DNA of 64,000 nt from the NCBI RefSeq assembly GCF_026810505.1, contig NZ_CP101750.1, positions 463,448 to 527,447 of the forward strand, in the 5' to 3' direction. A model generated the notes under the pieces. It was not told where the DNA came from. It saw only the letters and a list, made by a program, of their open reading frames with translations, and ran no database searches. The DNA comes from Streptomyces sp. Je 1-369. Its GTDB lineage: Bacteria > Actinomycetota > Actinomycetes > Streptomycetales > Streptomycetaceae. This document shows, piece by piece, positions 1 to 8,689 of the stretch. Each line of letters opens with the position of its first letter. The stretch's first letter is position 1. The position numbers were made by a program, and so were the translations under genes.

Positions 1-2
1 AC

Positions 3-338
3 GCGCTGCTGCTCGAGATGCGGGACCTCGCGGTCGCCAACCGCGACGAACTGTCGGGCCCGCTGGCCCGGTTGACGGCGTACGACCGACGGCACAACGC
101 CCACCTCGTGGAGACGCTGCGGGCGTGGCTGGACGCGTTCGGCGACGTGATCGGCGCGTCGGCGAGCGTCTTCGTCCACCCCAACACCTTCCGCTACCGG
201 ATCCGGCGCGTCGCCGAAGTGGGGCAGATCGATCTGCGGGATCCGTCCGAGCGGTTCGCCGCGATGCTGCAGTTGCGGCTGATGGGGGCGTACGACGGGG
301 GCGGCGCGTCAGGGCCGGGGCGTCCCACGGACAGCTGA
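3..338 (+). CDS. PucR/CdaR-type transcriptional regulator, C-terminal part (cut by window start)
   Basis: The reading frame is open from the first complete codon, so the gene begins before the window and only about 111 residues are visible. The segment LDAFGDVIGASASVFVHPNT followed by FRYRIRRV is the C-terminal helix-turn-helix typical of PucR/CdaR regulators (HTH_30), where VHPNTFRYR(I/L) is the hallmark. In this family the sensory domains lie N-terminal and the HTH binds DNA. It lies about 180 bp upstream of the rightward amino-acid-racemising operon and is a candidate regulator of it. That is inference from position, since PucR proteins often control nearby nitrogen or amino-acid catabolism genes. 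Domain call is firm, ligand and target unknown. Confidence 0.85.
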   Translation, partial: ALLLEMRDLAVANRDELSGPLARLTAYDRRHNAHLVETLRAWLDAFGDVIGASASVFVHPNTFRYRIRRVAEVGQIDLRDPSERFAAMLQLRLMGAYDGGGASGPGRPTDS

Positions 339-519
339 CCGCCGACCGCTTCCCGTACCCGCGCTCCCCGCTCCCTGCTCCCTGCTCCCTGCTCCCACCG
401 TTTCGGCCCCTCGTACGAAAGTGAGCGCGATACGTGTGCTCCTCGTACGAACCCTCTTTCCGGCGTCCTGCCTAGCGTGGTGGTCATCCGTGGTCATCCC
501 ACCACCTGGAGGATCCCCC

Positions 520-1650
520 GTGCAGGCCGAACACCTCTCCCACCCGGAGCCGCCGCCCCTCGGCGCGCTCCTCGACGACCTCGAAGAACTCGTGACCTGC
601 GAGTCGTACTCCGCCGATCACGCGGCCGTGGCCCGCAGTGCCCGGGTCGTCGCCGAGCAGGGCAGCAGGCTGCTCGGCGCCCGGCCGCGCACGCTGGAGA
701 TCGGTGGGGTCACCCACCTGCAGTGGAGCTTCGGGACCCCGCGCGTCCTGCTCCTCGGCCACCACGACACGGTCTGGCCCATCGGCACCCTCAAGACCCA
801 CCCGTTCTCGGTACGGGAAGGTGTCGCGCGCGGGCCCGGCGTCTTCGACATGAAGGCGGGCCTGGTGCAGATGTTCCACGCCCTGTCCCTGCTGCCCTCC
901 CTCGACGGCGTCTGCGTCCTGGTCACCGGTGACGAGGAGGTCGGCTCGGACACCTCCCGCGCGCTCATCGAGGACACCGCACGCGCCTGCCGGGCCGCCC
1001 TCGTCCTGGAGGCCTCGGCGACCGGCGGCGCCCTGAAGACCGGCCGCAAGGGCGTCTCGCACTACGAGATCACGGTCCACGGCCGCGCCGCCCACTCCGG
1101 CCTGGACCCCGAGAAGGGCGTCAACGCCGCCACGGAGCTCGCCCACCACCTCCTCGCCCTGCGGAACATCACCGACACGGTGACCGCCCGCACCGGGCCG
1201 GGCACGACGATCACCCCGACGGTGATGTCGGCCGGTACGACCACCAACACGGTTCCGGCCCGCGCCCAGCTGCACATCGACGCGCGCGTCCCCACCCCGG
1301 CCGCCCAGACAGCCGTCGACGACCTCCTCAAGGGCCTCGCCCCGCACCATCCCGAAGCCCGCCTGGAGGTGACCGGCGGCCCCAACCGCCCGCCCCTGGA
1401 CGCCGCAGCCTCCCGGAGCCTGTTCGCGCTGGCCGCCGACACGGCGGGACGCATCGGGCTCGGCCCGCTCCAGCAGGCTTCCGTCGGCGGCGCGTCCGAC
1501 GGCAACTACACGGCGGGTGTCGGCTGTCCGACGCTCGACGGCCTCGGTGCCGTCGGCGACGGCGCCCACGCCGACCACGAGCACGTCGTGACCGCGGAGA
1601 TGCCGCCCCGCACCCAACTCCTCGCCCACCTCGTCGGAGCACTGCTGTGA
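520..1650 (+). CDS. M20 family metallopeptidase / N-acyl-amino-acid deacylase (probable L-desuccinylase)
   Basis: A 376-aa zinc-dependent amidohydrolase of the M20/ArgE-DapE-CPG2 family. Metal-binding motifs are present: GHHDTVWP near residue 80, DMKAG near 110, and the DEEVGS glutamate pair near 139-140. A dimerisation insert contains HSGLDPEKGVNAATEL. I chose the GTG at 520 because CTGGAGGA lies 6 bases upstream. An in-frame ATG/GTG farther left would add a non-conserved hydrophobic stretch. Its stop overlaps the next gene by four bases. Next to a GNAT acyltransferase and an N-acylamino-acid racemase-like enolase, the likely job is release of the L-amino acid from its N-acyl (succinyl) form. 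Family is certain; substrate is inferred from the operon. Confidence 0.9.
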   Translation: MQAEHLSHPEPPPLGALLDDLEELVTCESYSADHAAVARSARVVAEQGSRLLGARPRTLEIGGVTHLQWSFGTPRVLLLGHHDTVWPIGTLKTHPFSVREGVARGPGVFDMKAGLVQMFHALSLLPSLDGVCVLVTGDEEVGSDTSRALIEDTARACRAALVLEASATGGALKTGRKGVSHYEITVHGRAAHSGLDPEKGVNAATELAHHLLALRNITDTVTARTGPGTTITPTVMSAGTTTNTVPARAQLHIDARVPTPAAQTAVDDLLKGLAPHHPEARLEVTGGPNRPPLDAAASRSLFALAADTAGRIGLGPLQQASVGGASDGNYTAGVGCPTLDGLGAVGDGAHADHEHVVTAEMPPRTQLLAHLVGALL

Positions 1651-2450
1651 ACCACCTCGACATCCGGGAACTCCACACCATGGAGGAGTTCGAGACCGTC
1701 TGCCGACTTTACGCCGACATCTGGGGCACCGACCCGAGCACGGGCCCGGTCTCCGCCGAGGTCATGCGCGCGCTGAGCCACGCCGGCAACTACGTCGGCG
1801 GGGCGTACGACAACGGGCGCATGACGGGCGCCTCCGTCGCGTTCTTCGGGGAGCCCGCGGGCACCACCCTGCACTCCCACATCACGGGCGCCGCCATGGG
1901 CCGCGGCATAGGGCTGGCCCTCAAGCTGCACCAGCGCCAATGGGCCCTGGACCGCGGCCTGAAGCGCATCACGTGGACGTACGACCCCCTCATCCGCCGC
2001 AACGCCCACTTCAACCTCACCAAACTCGGGGCGCGCCCCGAGGAATACCTGCGGTCCTTCTACGGCGCCATGGACGACGCCATCAACGGCGGTGACGAGT
2101 CGGACCGCGTCCTGACCGTCTGGGACCTGTCGGCGCCGCGCCTGGCGGCCGAGCACGACGGCATCCCGCTGCCCGCCGGTGCCGCACACGCCGTGCGCGA
2201 CCGCGACGGCCTCCCCCGCCTCGGGCCCACCGACGCCGAGTTCGTCCTGATCGACCTGCCGGACGACATCGAGGCGCTGCGCCGCACCGACGCCGCCGCG
2301 GCCCGCGCCTGGCGGGTCGCCGTGCGAGAGACCCTCGGCACCCTGCTCGCCGACGGAGCCCGTGTCCTCGGCCTGCACGACCGGCGCAGCTACGTCGTCC
2401 ACCGCGCCCCCGCCACCTCCGCACCCCTGCCCACCGGGAGCAACCAGTGA
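1647..2450 (+). CDS. GNAT-family N-acyltransferase (probable D-amino-acid N-acyl/succinyltransferase)
   Basis: A 267-aa protein with GNAT-like features. The N-terminal half has a core resembling the acyl-CoA site (around GRGIGLALKLHQRQWALDRG, residues 90-110), and the ITWTYDPLIRRNAHFNLTKL segment (residues 110-130) is characteristic of a GNAT subfamily found beside N-acylamino-acid racemases. Start GTG and the upstream stop share the bases GTGA, so translation is coupled. The C-terminal 100 residues are less conserved-looking. In the described Geobacillus pathway an enzyme of this type succinylates D-amino acids using succinyl-CoA. The same role is inferred here from the shared gene set, and the acyl donor cannot be read from sequence. 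Confidence 0.8.
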   Translation: MNHLDIRELHTMEEFETVCRLYADIWGTDPSTGPVSAEVMRALSHAGNYVGGAYDNGRMTGASVAFFGEPAGTTLHSHITGAAMGRGIGLALKLHQRQWALDRGLKRITWTYDPLIRRNAHFNLTKLGARPEEYLRSFYGAMDDAINGGDESDRVLTVWDLSAPRLAAEHDGIPLPAGAAHAVRDRDGLPRLGPTDAEFVLIDLPDDIEALRRTDAAAARAWRVAVRETLGTLLADGARVLGLHDRRSYVVHRAPATSAPLPTGSNQ

Positions 2451-3559
2451 CCAAGTCGAAGATCACCGGCGTCGAACTGCGCCGCATCGCGATGCCGCTC
2501 GTCGCGCCGTTCCGCACCTCGTTCGGCGTCGAGACCAGCCGCGACGTCCTCCTCGTGCGGGTCGTCACCGCCGACGGGGAAGGCTGGGCGGAGTGCGCGG
2601 CGATGTCCGAGCCCCGCTACTGCAGCGAGTACGTCGACGGGGCCCAGGACGTCCTGCGCAAGTTCCTGATCCCCGCGCTGCCCGAGGACGGCGTGGACGC
2701 GGCCGCCGTGGGCCGGGCCCTGGAACCCTTCACCGGCCATCACATGGCGAAGTCTGCCCTGGAGAGCGCGGTCCTCGACGCCCAGCTGCGGGCCACCGGC
2801 GAGTCGTTCGGCTCCTACCTGGGCGCCGCGCGCGACCGCGTCCCCTGTGGCGTCTCCGTGGGCATCATGGACTCGGTCCCCCAACTCCTCGACGCCGTCG
2901 AGCAGTACGTCGCCGAGGGGTACGTCAGGATCAAGCTGAAGATCGAGCCGGGCTGGGACGTCGAGCCCGTGCGCGCGGTGCGCGAACGCTTCGGGGACGA
3001 CCTGCTGCTCCAGGTCGACGCGAACGCCGCGTACACCCTGGTCGACGCGCAGCACCTCGCCCGGCTCGACGACTTCGGGCTGCTGCTGATCGAACAGCCC
3101 CTGGCCAACGACGACATGGTGCAGCACGCGCAGCTCGCCAGGCTCCTGCGCACCCCGGTCTGTCTGGACGAGTCCATCGAGTCCGCCGCCCACGCGGCCG
3201 CCGCCATCTCGCTCGGGGCCTGCTCGATCATCAACGTCAAACCGGCCCGGGTGGGCGGCTATCTGGAGGCCCGGCGCATCCACGACATCGCGCGGGCCCA
3301 CGGCGTCCCCGTGTGGTGCGGCGGAATGCTGGAGACCGGCATCGGCCGCGCCGCCAACGTCGCGCTCGCGGCGCTGCCCGGGTTCACGCTGCCCGGCGAC
3401 ACCTCGGGCTCGCACCGGTACTTCGCCACCGACATCACCGAGCCGTTCGTGCTCGCGGACGGCCATCTCGACGTTCCCACCGGGCCGGGGCTCGGAACGG
3501 AACCGCTGCCGGACGTCCTTGAGCAGGTGACGACGGCCACCGAGTGGATCGCCCTTTAG
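2447..3559 (+). CDS. Enolase-superfamily N-acyl(succinyl)amino acid racemase / o-succinylbenzoate synthase-like
   Basis: A 370-aa muconate-lactonising-subgroup enolase. The catalytic set is complete: KxK motif at K163-K165 (RIKLKIEPGW), metal ligands D191 (VDANAAY), E216 (IEQPL) and D241 (LDESI), and the opposite-face lysine K265 (NVKPARVGG). It would remove the alpha proton of N-acylamino acids (racemisation) and may also have OSBS activity; the two activities coexist in this family. No other menaquinone genes are nearby, while a deacylase and an acyltransferase overlap it by four bases. I therefore favour racemase function. The stop codon TAG coincides with the edge of a degenerate transposon-end sequence (see findings). 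Confidence 0.88.
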   Translation: MTKSKITGVELRRIAMPLVAPFRTSFGVETSRDVLLVRVVTADGEGWAECAAMSEPRYCSEYVDGAQDVLRKFLIPALPEDGVDAAAVGRALEPFTGHHMAKSALESAVLDAQLRATGESFGSYLGAARDRVPCGVSVGIMDSVPQLLDAVEQYVAEGYVRIKLKIEPGWDVEPVRAVRERFGDDLLLQVDANAAYTLVDAQHLARLDDFGLLLIEQPLANDDMVQHAQLARLLRTPVCLDESIESAAHAAAAISLGACSIINVKPARVGGYLEARRIHDIARAHGVPVWCGGMLETGIGRAANVALAALPGFTLPGDTSGSHRYFATDITEPFVLADGHLDVPTGPGLGTEPLPDVLEQVTTATEWIAL

Positions 3560-3579
3560 GGCCCGTGTCGGCAGTCCCG
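3560..3579 (+). repeat. Degenerate solo copy of the MITE terminal inverted repeat
   Basis: GGCCCGTGTCGGCAGTCCCG matches the 20-bp end of the MITE at 46812-46983 in 18 of 20 positions. It is preceded by TTAG, where the intact MITE has CTAG. The TAG of that target-like tetranucleotide is the stop codon of the racemase gene. No matching right end was found in the following 300 bases, so this looks like a relic of an old insertion or deletion. Confidence 0.5.
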
Positions 3580-3600
3580 CCTCCTGTGGTGGCGCGGTGC

Positions 3601-3630
3601 GGCGCGGCCGCTGTCGACCTCGGCCGCGCC
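3601..3630 (+). terminator. GC-rich hairpin after the racemase operon
   Basis: Perfect 10-bp arms GGCGCGGCCG and CGGCCGCGCC with a 10-base loop lie 41 bases after the racemase stop. There is no T-tract, as is common for Streptomyces terminators. The rest of the gap up to the peptidase start at 3849 shows nothing else convincing. Confidence 0.5.
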
Positions 3631-3848
3631 GCGCCGTGTTCCGCCGGGAGTCCGGTCTTTTCACAGAGCCCGGGGGACTCCGTACCTCGAAGAGTTCCAT
3701 CCTGAATCCAGTGCGCGATGCATCGTTGCCCTACCCCTCGATGTGCATGGAAATGGCCCGCCGCAGACAGCGCGCCGGGCGGACCCCGTGTCCTCCGGAT
3801 GGCGCAGCCGACGTGCGTACCCACGCCCCTGCCGGTCTGCTGAGTGAG

Positions 3849-4493
3849 ATGGGCCACCACATAGAGAGCCCGCGCGACGCGGGCACCACACGACGTGACG
3901 TACTGGGCATGGCAGCGGTGCTGCTGGCAGGCGGCGCCCTCACCGCGGGGGCGGCCGCACCGCGAGTGGGCGAAGAGCCCGACTCCTGCGAGACCGACTA
4001 CGACGCCGAGTTCGAGTCGGCGCTCGCCGAGGGCGACGCGGAGTTCCCCGAGGACGAGGAGCGCGGTTTCGCGGCCGGTCCCCGCCGGTTCACCCTTCCA
4101 CTGCGCCGCAAGTACCGGATCACCACCCGCTACGGGGCACGCGGCAACTGGCTCGCGGGCCACCACACCGGCATCGACCTCGCGGTCCCCAGCGGCACCG
4201 CCGTGTACGCGGTGGGCGGCGGGGTCGTGGTCCTCGCACGCTGGTCGGGGGCGTACGGCAAGGCCGTCACCGTACGGATGCCCGACGGGCACTACGCGGT
4301 GTACGGGCACCTCTCCCGCATCCGGGTGCGCAAGGGCGCCCGCATCCGCGCCGGAACGCGACTCGGGAGCAGCGGCAGCACGGGGCGCGCCACCGGACCC
4401 CACCTCCACCTGGAGATACGGGCCCGGCGCCACTACGGCTCGGACGTCAGCCCCTACCGCTACCTGGCACGGCGGGGTACCCGTCTCTGGTAA
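3849..4493 (+). CDS. Secreted M23 family metallopeptidase
   Basis: About 214 aa. A Tat-like N-terminus (TTRRDVLGM followed by a hydrophobic alanine/leucine stretch) predicts export. An acidic linker (residues 45-75, rich in D and E) leads into an M23/LytM domain with GHHTGIDLAVPSG, VYGHLSRIRV and the HLHLEI zinc motif. Such enzymes cut glycyl or meso-diaminopimelate cross-links in peptidoglycan. The ATG at 3849 puts the twin arginines near the N-terminus. Open frame continues upstream to 3597 (another ATG at 3753), but those residues look non-coding, so the exact start is uncertain. It stands alone between two unrelated operons. Confidence 0.85.
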   Translation: MGHHIESPRDAGTTRRDVLGMAAVLLAGGALTAGAAAPRVGEEPDSCETDYDAEFESALAEGDAEFPEDEERGFAAGPRRFTLPLRRKYRITTRYGARGNWLAGHHTGIDLAVPSGTAVYAVGGGVVVLARWSGAYGKAVTVRMPDGHYAVYGHLSRIRVRKGARIRAGTRLGSSGSTGRATGPHLHLEIRARRHYGSDVSPYRYLARRGTRLW

Positions 4494-4513
4494 CACTTCC
4501 GGCACCGGAGGCT

Positions 4514-5335
4514 TCAGGAGCCCAGCGACTTGAACGCCCGCGTCTGCTCGACGATCGCCCGTTCCGTGGGCAGCCGTTCGATCGACGAGGCGCCGAAGAA
4601 GCCGACGATGCCGGTGGTGTGCTCCAGGACGTACCGGGCGTCCTCGGGCTCGGCGATGGGACCGCCGTGGCAGAGCACCAGGGCGTCCGGGTTGACCCGC
4701 TTGGCGGCGTCGTGCATGTCCTGCACGGCGGCCGCCGCCCGGTCGAGGGTCATCGCGGTGCCCGCGCCGATGGAGCCCTTGGTGGTGAGGCCGACGTGCG
4801 GGACGAGGATGTCGGCGCCCGCCCGCGCCATCTCGGCTGCCTGCTCCGGGTCGAAGACGTAGGGCGCGGTGAGCAGGTCGCGTTCGTGGGCGGCGCGGAC
4901 CATGTCGATCTCCAGGCCGTATCCCATGCCGGTCTCTTCGAGGTTGACCCGGAACGTGCCGTCGTACAGGCCGACGGTGGGGAAGTTCTGCACGCCGGTG
5001 AAGCCCATGGCCTTGAGCTGGTCGAGGAAGAGGTCCATGCGGCGGAACGGGTCCGTGCCGCAGACGCCCGCGAGGACGGGGGTGTCGCGGACGACGGGCA
5101 GGACTTCGCGCGCCATGTCGACGACGATCTCGTTGGCGTCGCCGTACGGCAGGAGTCCGGCCAGGGAGCCGCGGCCCGCCATCCGGTAGCGGCCGGAGTT
5201 GTAGATGATGAGCAGGTCGACGCCGCCCTCCTCCGCGCACTTGGCGGAGAGTCCGGTGCCCGCGCCCGCTCCGATGACGGGTTGCCCCGCGGCGACCTGG
5301 GCGCGCAGCCGGGCGAGTGCTTCCTTGCGGTTCAT
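4514..5335 (-). CDS. TIM-barrel phosphoenolpyruvate hydrolase family protein (Tm-1 C-terminal-domain homologue)
   Basis: A 273-aa TIM-barrel protein of the PEP-hydrolase/'TIM-barrel signal transduction' family. Recognisable features are [59 protein letters not shown] and the C-terminal [13 protein letters not shown] and [12 protein letters not shown]. It starts 25 bases after the UPF0261 gene ends and must be co-transcribed with it. In plants and fungi these two domains occur fused in one protein (tomato Tm-1 and relatives). The enzymatic reaction in bacteria is not established; distant similarity to isocitrate-lyase/PEP-mutase barrels suggests a carbon-carbon or carbon-phosphorus bond chemistry. 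Confidence 0.85.
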   Translation of the reverse strand: MNRKEALARLRAQVAAGQPVIGAGAGTGLSAKCAEEGGVDLLIIYNSGRYRMAGRGSLAGLLPYGDANEIVVDMAREVLPVVRDTPVLAGVCGTDPFRRMDLFLDQLKAMGFTGVQNFPTVGLYDGTFRVNLEETGMGYGLEIDMVRAAHERDLLTAPYVFDPEQAAEMARAGADILVPHVGLTTKGSIGAGTAMTLDRAAAAVQDMHDAAKRVNPDALVLCHGGPIAEPEDARYVLEHTTGIVGFFGASSIERLPTERAIVEQTRAFKSLGS

Positions 5336-5360
5336 GGGGTTGCTCCTCGAAGCGGTGAGG

Positions 5361-6623
5361 TCAGCGGGCGGCCTGTGAGGCGGCGCGTTCGCCGATCAGT
5401 TGGTGCAGGCGGTCGGCCATGGCCACCGCGAAGGTCCCGTCGTTGATGTGGGCGTCGACTTCGTGGAGGCGGACGCCGCTGCCGCAGACGGTGGCGCGCA
5501 GGGCGTCGAGGCCCGTCCTGTCGGCCACCGGGTCGGCGAAGGGCGCGTCCGGCATGTCCACGGCGGAGAGTCCGCGCAGGGGCCAGAAGAGTTCGGCGGG
5601 CCCGCGGGCCGCGGCGAGCTTGTGGCCGAGCATGGCGCCGAGGGCCGCCATCTCCCGTGCGGTCGTCCGCATCAGGGTGACCGTCGGGTTGTGGACCAGG
5701 AACCGGCGGCCCGCGAAGCGCTCCGGGATGCTCGCGGCCGGGCCGAAGTTGACCATGTCGAGGGCGCCGGGCGCGACGACCTGCGGGATGGCGGCGGCGC
5801 CCGCCGCGGTGAGCCGGTCGGGGCCCGCGCTGAGCACTCCCCCGACGAGTTCGTCGGCGAGTTCGGTGGTGGTGAGGTCGAGGACGCCGTCCAGCAGGCC
5901 GTCGGCGGCGAGCTTCTCCACGGCGCGGCCGCCCGCGCCGGTGGCGTGGAAGACCAGGACTTCGTAGCCGAGTTCGGCGAGGCGGGCGCGGGCCGTGTCG
6001 ACGGCGGGCGTGGTCACACCGAACATCGTGGCGGCGACGACCTTGCGCCGCGGGCCCGCGAGCTCCTCGTAGCTGCGCTCCTGACGGCGGGCCATACCGG
6101 CCGCGGCGGCCGCCGCGTTGCCGAGTATGTGGCTCGACACGGAGTTGATGCCGGAGATGTCGACGACGCTGTACATCATCGTGAGGTCGCTGCTGTCGAC
6201 GTACGGTGCCACGTCGCCGCCCGCCATGGTGCTGACCAGGACCTTCGGCACGCCGATGGGCAGGGCGCGCATGGCCTGCGAGGCGATGGCCGAGCCGCCG
6301 CTGCCCCCGGCCGCGAGCACCGCGTGCAGCTTGCCCTGGTGGTGCAGGTCGAGCACGACGCGGGTCAGTCCTTCGGCCATGGCGGCGACGGCCGCGCCGC
6401 GGTCCCCGGCGGCGCGCAGCGCCCCCAGGTCGTGTCCGGCGGCCCGTGCCACCACGTCGGCGGGAACGTCGGCCACGGGCGCGTGGGCGGGCGGCGGCAG
6501 CACGCCGACGTCGACCAGCAGGACATCGCTGCCGTACTCCCGGAGCCGCTCGCGCAACCACGCGTACTCCTCGCCCTTGGTGTCCAGCGTGCCGACGAGG
6601 ACCACGGTCGCCATGTACTCCAC
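5361..6623 (-). CDS. Tm-1-like ATP-binding domain protein (UPF0261)
   Basis: A 420-aa protein of the UPF0261 family. The N-terminus [20 protein letters not shown] is the family signature; further conserved blocks are [46 protein letters not shown] and the C-terminal [17 protein letters not shown]. It is the first gene of a two-gene unit, followed by the TIM-barrel partner. In tomato the equivalent domain of Tm-1 binds ATP and blocks tobamovirus replication, but the bacterial function is unknown. It is divergent (101-bp gap) from a MocR regulator at 6725, which is the obvious candidate controller. Confidence 0.88.
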   Translation of the reverse strand: MEYMATVVLVGTLDTKGEEYAWLRERLREYGSDVLLVDVGVLPPPAHAPVADVPADVVARAAGHDLGALRAAGDRGAAVAAMAEGLTRVVLDLHHQGKLHAVLAAGGSGGSAIASQAMRALPIGVPKVLVSTMAGGDVAPYVDSSDLTMMYSVVDISGINSVSSHILGNAAAAAAGMARRQERSYEELAGPRRKVVAATMFGVTTPAVDTARARLAELGYEVLVFHATGAGGRAVEKLAADGLLDGVLDLTTTELADELVGGVLSAGPDRLTAAGAAAIPQVVAPGALDMVNFGPAASIPERFAGRRFLVHNPTVTLMRTTAREMAALGAMLGHKLAAARGPAELFWPLRGLSAVDMPDAPFADPVADRTGLDALRATVCGSGVRLHEVDAHINDGTFAVAMADRLHQLIGERAASQAAR

Positions 6624-6724
6624 ACTCCTTCAGGTGCTCGGTGCTGTGATCCTGCGACCGCTCATCGCCCCGGGCAACGGCCAGTGGGACCCGATTGGCC
6701 TGCGCGGCCCGGGAGTAGGCGAAG

Positions 6725-8188
6725 ATGAAGGGTATGGCGAAGATCCCGACGGCCCGTTTGTCGCGGCTGCTCACCGGCTGGTCATCGGAGGGCGCGGCTC
6801 CACTTCCGCGCAGGCTCGCGGACGCTCTGCGGGAGCTCGCGGAGCGCGCGGACGTGGCTCCCGGCTCGACCCTGCCCTCACAACGTGAACTCGCGGGCGT
6901 GCTGGGGGTGAGCCGCTCCACGGTGACCGCCGCGTACAGCCTCCTGGAGGCCGAGGGCTGGCTGGAGAGCCGGCGCGGCAGCGGTTCCCGGCTGCGTGGC
7001 TCGGGGACGCTGGAGCAGTCCCCCGACGAGGAGCGGCACGGGGGTGAGGGCCGGCTCGCGAGTTTCGACGCGCGGACGAGCGGGGCCGACCTGTCGAGCG
7101 GCGCGCTGGACGGCCTGGGCGCGGTGGCCGACACGGTCGGTGCGCTGTCGGGCGCGGAGCTCGCTCCGCTGCTGCGCGCCGACGGCTATCTGACGCACGG
7201 GCTCCCGGAGTTGCGCGAGGGCATAGCGGCGTACTACCGCGGGGCCGGGCTGCCCACCGAGCCGGAGCAGATCCTGGTCACGGCGGGCTCGCAGCAGGCC
7301 GTGTGGCTGGTCGCGCAGGCGCTGGTCGACCCGGGCGACACGGTCGTGGTGGAGAACCCCACCTATCGGGGTGCCTTGGAGGCGCTGCGGTCGCGCGGCG
7401 CGCGGCTCGTCCCGGTCGGCGGGGACGGTCCGGGGGCGGGCGGCGCGGGATCGGACGCGGCGGCGCTGCGGCGGCTCGGCTCGAAGGTGCGGCCGCGGCT
7501 CGTCTACCTCCAGCCGTCTGTGCACAACCCGACCGGTCGCAGTCTGGACGGGGCGGCGCTGCGGGAGTGGGCGGCGGCGCTGGGCGAGCGCGAGCTGTTC
7601 ACCGTCGAGGACACCGCGTGCGCGGAGCTCGGCCTGGCGGACGACGGTGCGCCGGTGCCGCTCTCCGCCCGCCTCCCGGTGACGTCCACGATCACGGTGG
7701 GGACGCTGTCGAAGCTGTTCTGGGGCGGGCTTCGGGTGGGCTGGGTGCGGTCGTCGCCGCACATCGTGGCGCGCCTCGCGAAGATCAAGACGTCGGTGGA
7801 CCTGTCGTGTTCGGTCGTGGACCAGCTGGTGGCGTCGCGGCTGCTCGCCGGGCTGCCGCAGGCGCGGACCGCTCGCCGCGCGGTGCTGCGCGAGCAACTG
7901 ACGGGCGCGGAGAAGCTGTTGCGCTCGCGTGCCCCGCACTGGGAGTGGGACAGGCCGGCCGGCGGACCTGCCCTGTGGGTCCGGGTGCCGGGCACCGACA
8001 CGGAGGCGCTGGCGCAGCTGGCGCGGCGCCGGGGCGTGGCCGTCGTGCCGGGGTCGGCGTTCTCCGCGGTGGACGGGTTCCGTGACCGGCTGCGGCTGCC
8101 GTACGCGCACGGCGTCGACCTGCTGGAACGGGCGCTGCCGACGCTGCTGGACTGCGCGCGGCGGAGCCGGGTGCCCACGGGGGGCTGA
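6725..8188 (+). CDS. MocR family GntR-type regulator with aminotransferase domain
   Basis: A 487-aa fusion of an N-terminal winged helix (residues about 27-95, with GSTLPSQRELAGVLGVSRST and LLEAEGWLESRRGSGSRL) and a fold-type I aminotransferase-like domain. The PLP-binding lysine is K330 in TVGTLSKLFWGG, preceded by the YLQPSVHNPTG pocket motif. MocR proteins sense PLP or a PLP-amine adduct and usually regulate a divergent neighbour. Here that neighbour is the UPF0261/TIM-barrel unit. The start at 6725 has GGGAG nine bases upstream; an ATG three codons later is also possible. A short GGCCA..TGGCC inverted repeat at 6679-6700 in the shared promoter region could be an operator. Confidence 0.88.
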   Translation: MKGMAKIPTARLSRLLTGWSSEGAAPLPRRLADALRELAERADVAPGSTLPSQRELAGVLGVSRSTVTAAYSLLEAEGWLESRRGSGSRLRGSGTLEQSPDEERHGGEGRLASFDARTSGADLSSGALDGLGAVADTVGALSGAELAPLLRADGYLTHGLPELREGIAAYYRGAGLPTEPEQILVTAGSQQAVWLVAQALVDPGDTVVVENPTYRGALEALRSRGARLVPVGGDGPGAGGAGSDAAALRRLGSKVRPRLVYLQPSVHNPTGRSLDGAALREWAAALGERELFTVEDTACAELGLADDGAPVPLSARLPVTSTITVGTLSKLFWGGLRVGWVRSSPHIVARLAKIKTSVDLSCSVVDQLVASRLLAGLPQARTARRAVLREQLTGAEKLLRSRAPHWEWDRPAGGPALWVRVPGTDTEALAQLARRRGVAVVPGSAFSAVDGFRDRLRLPYAHGVDLLERALPTLLDCARRSRVPTGG

Positions 8189-8241
8189 GCCGCCGTCACC
8201 GGTGCTGCGCGCAGGGCCCGTTGTCAGACCCGGCTGCCAGC

Positions 8242-8433
8242 ATGACGTCATGGGGTGTGGAGCACGAGGAGGCCGGTCTCTCCCCCGGGGTGACGGACCC
8301 GTTTATGTACTGGTACTTCCGGTTCTGGCAGACAGGACCGGGCGTGCCGTACGACGCGCGCGACCTCGCCTACGCCTGCGCGGCGGGCGGGCTCCGCGCG
8401 GAACTCTTCCCGGTCGAGCGGGACCAGTGCTGA
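8242..8433 (+). CDS. Small hypothetical protein (63 aa)
   Basis: An open frame with typical coding bias encodes a 63-aa acidic/aromatic protein containing FMYWYFRFWQTG and YDARDLAYACAAGG. I do not recognise the family. A TTG at 8221 in the same frame would add seven residues; neither start has a good ribosome-binding site. It lies 53 bases after the MocR gene and could be its distal partner. Third-position G/C is high through the frame, and aromatic-rich short proteins of this kind recur in Streptomyces, but that recollection is not proof. Confidence 0.45.
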   Translation: MTSWGVEHEEAGLSPGVTDPFMYWYFRFWQTGPGVPYDARDLAYACAAGGLRAELFPVERDQC

Positions 8434-8689
8434 CGCCCGTAGGACTCGGTTCCGAGCAGCCCGTGGGAGCACACACAGTAAGGTGACTACGGTGAGTAAT
8501 CGGCGAGTTGACGGCTCATCAGCTCCGCTTTTCGTTCAATCACATCGCCCTGTGAGGGTAAGAACGGCCCTGAGCGGGAACGATTGACACATGACCTCGG
8601 TGCCGCCCAGGACCCCGGTGGCGTCCGGCGCCGGTCTTCGTACGCCACGCCACCAACATTTTGATTACTCTCCGTGAAGGGAAAAGACA

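Noticed and set aside
8527..8560. SigB/SigF-type promoter before the STAS gene
   Set aside because: GGGTAA is present, but no matching GNNT at 14-16 bases upstream.
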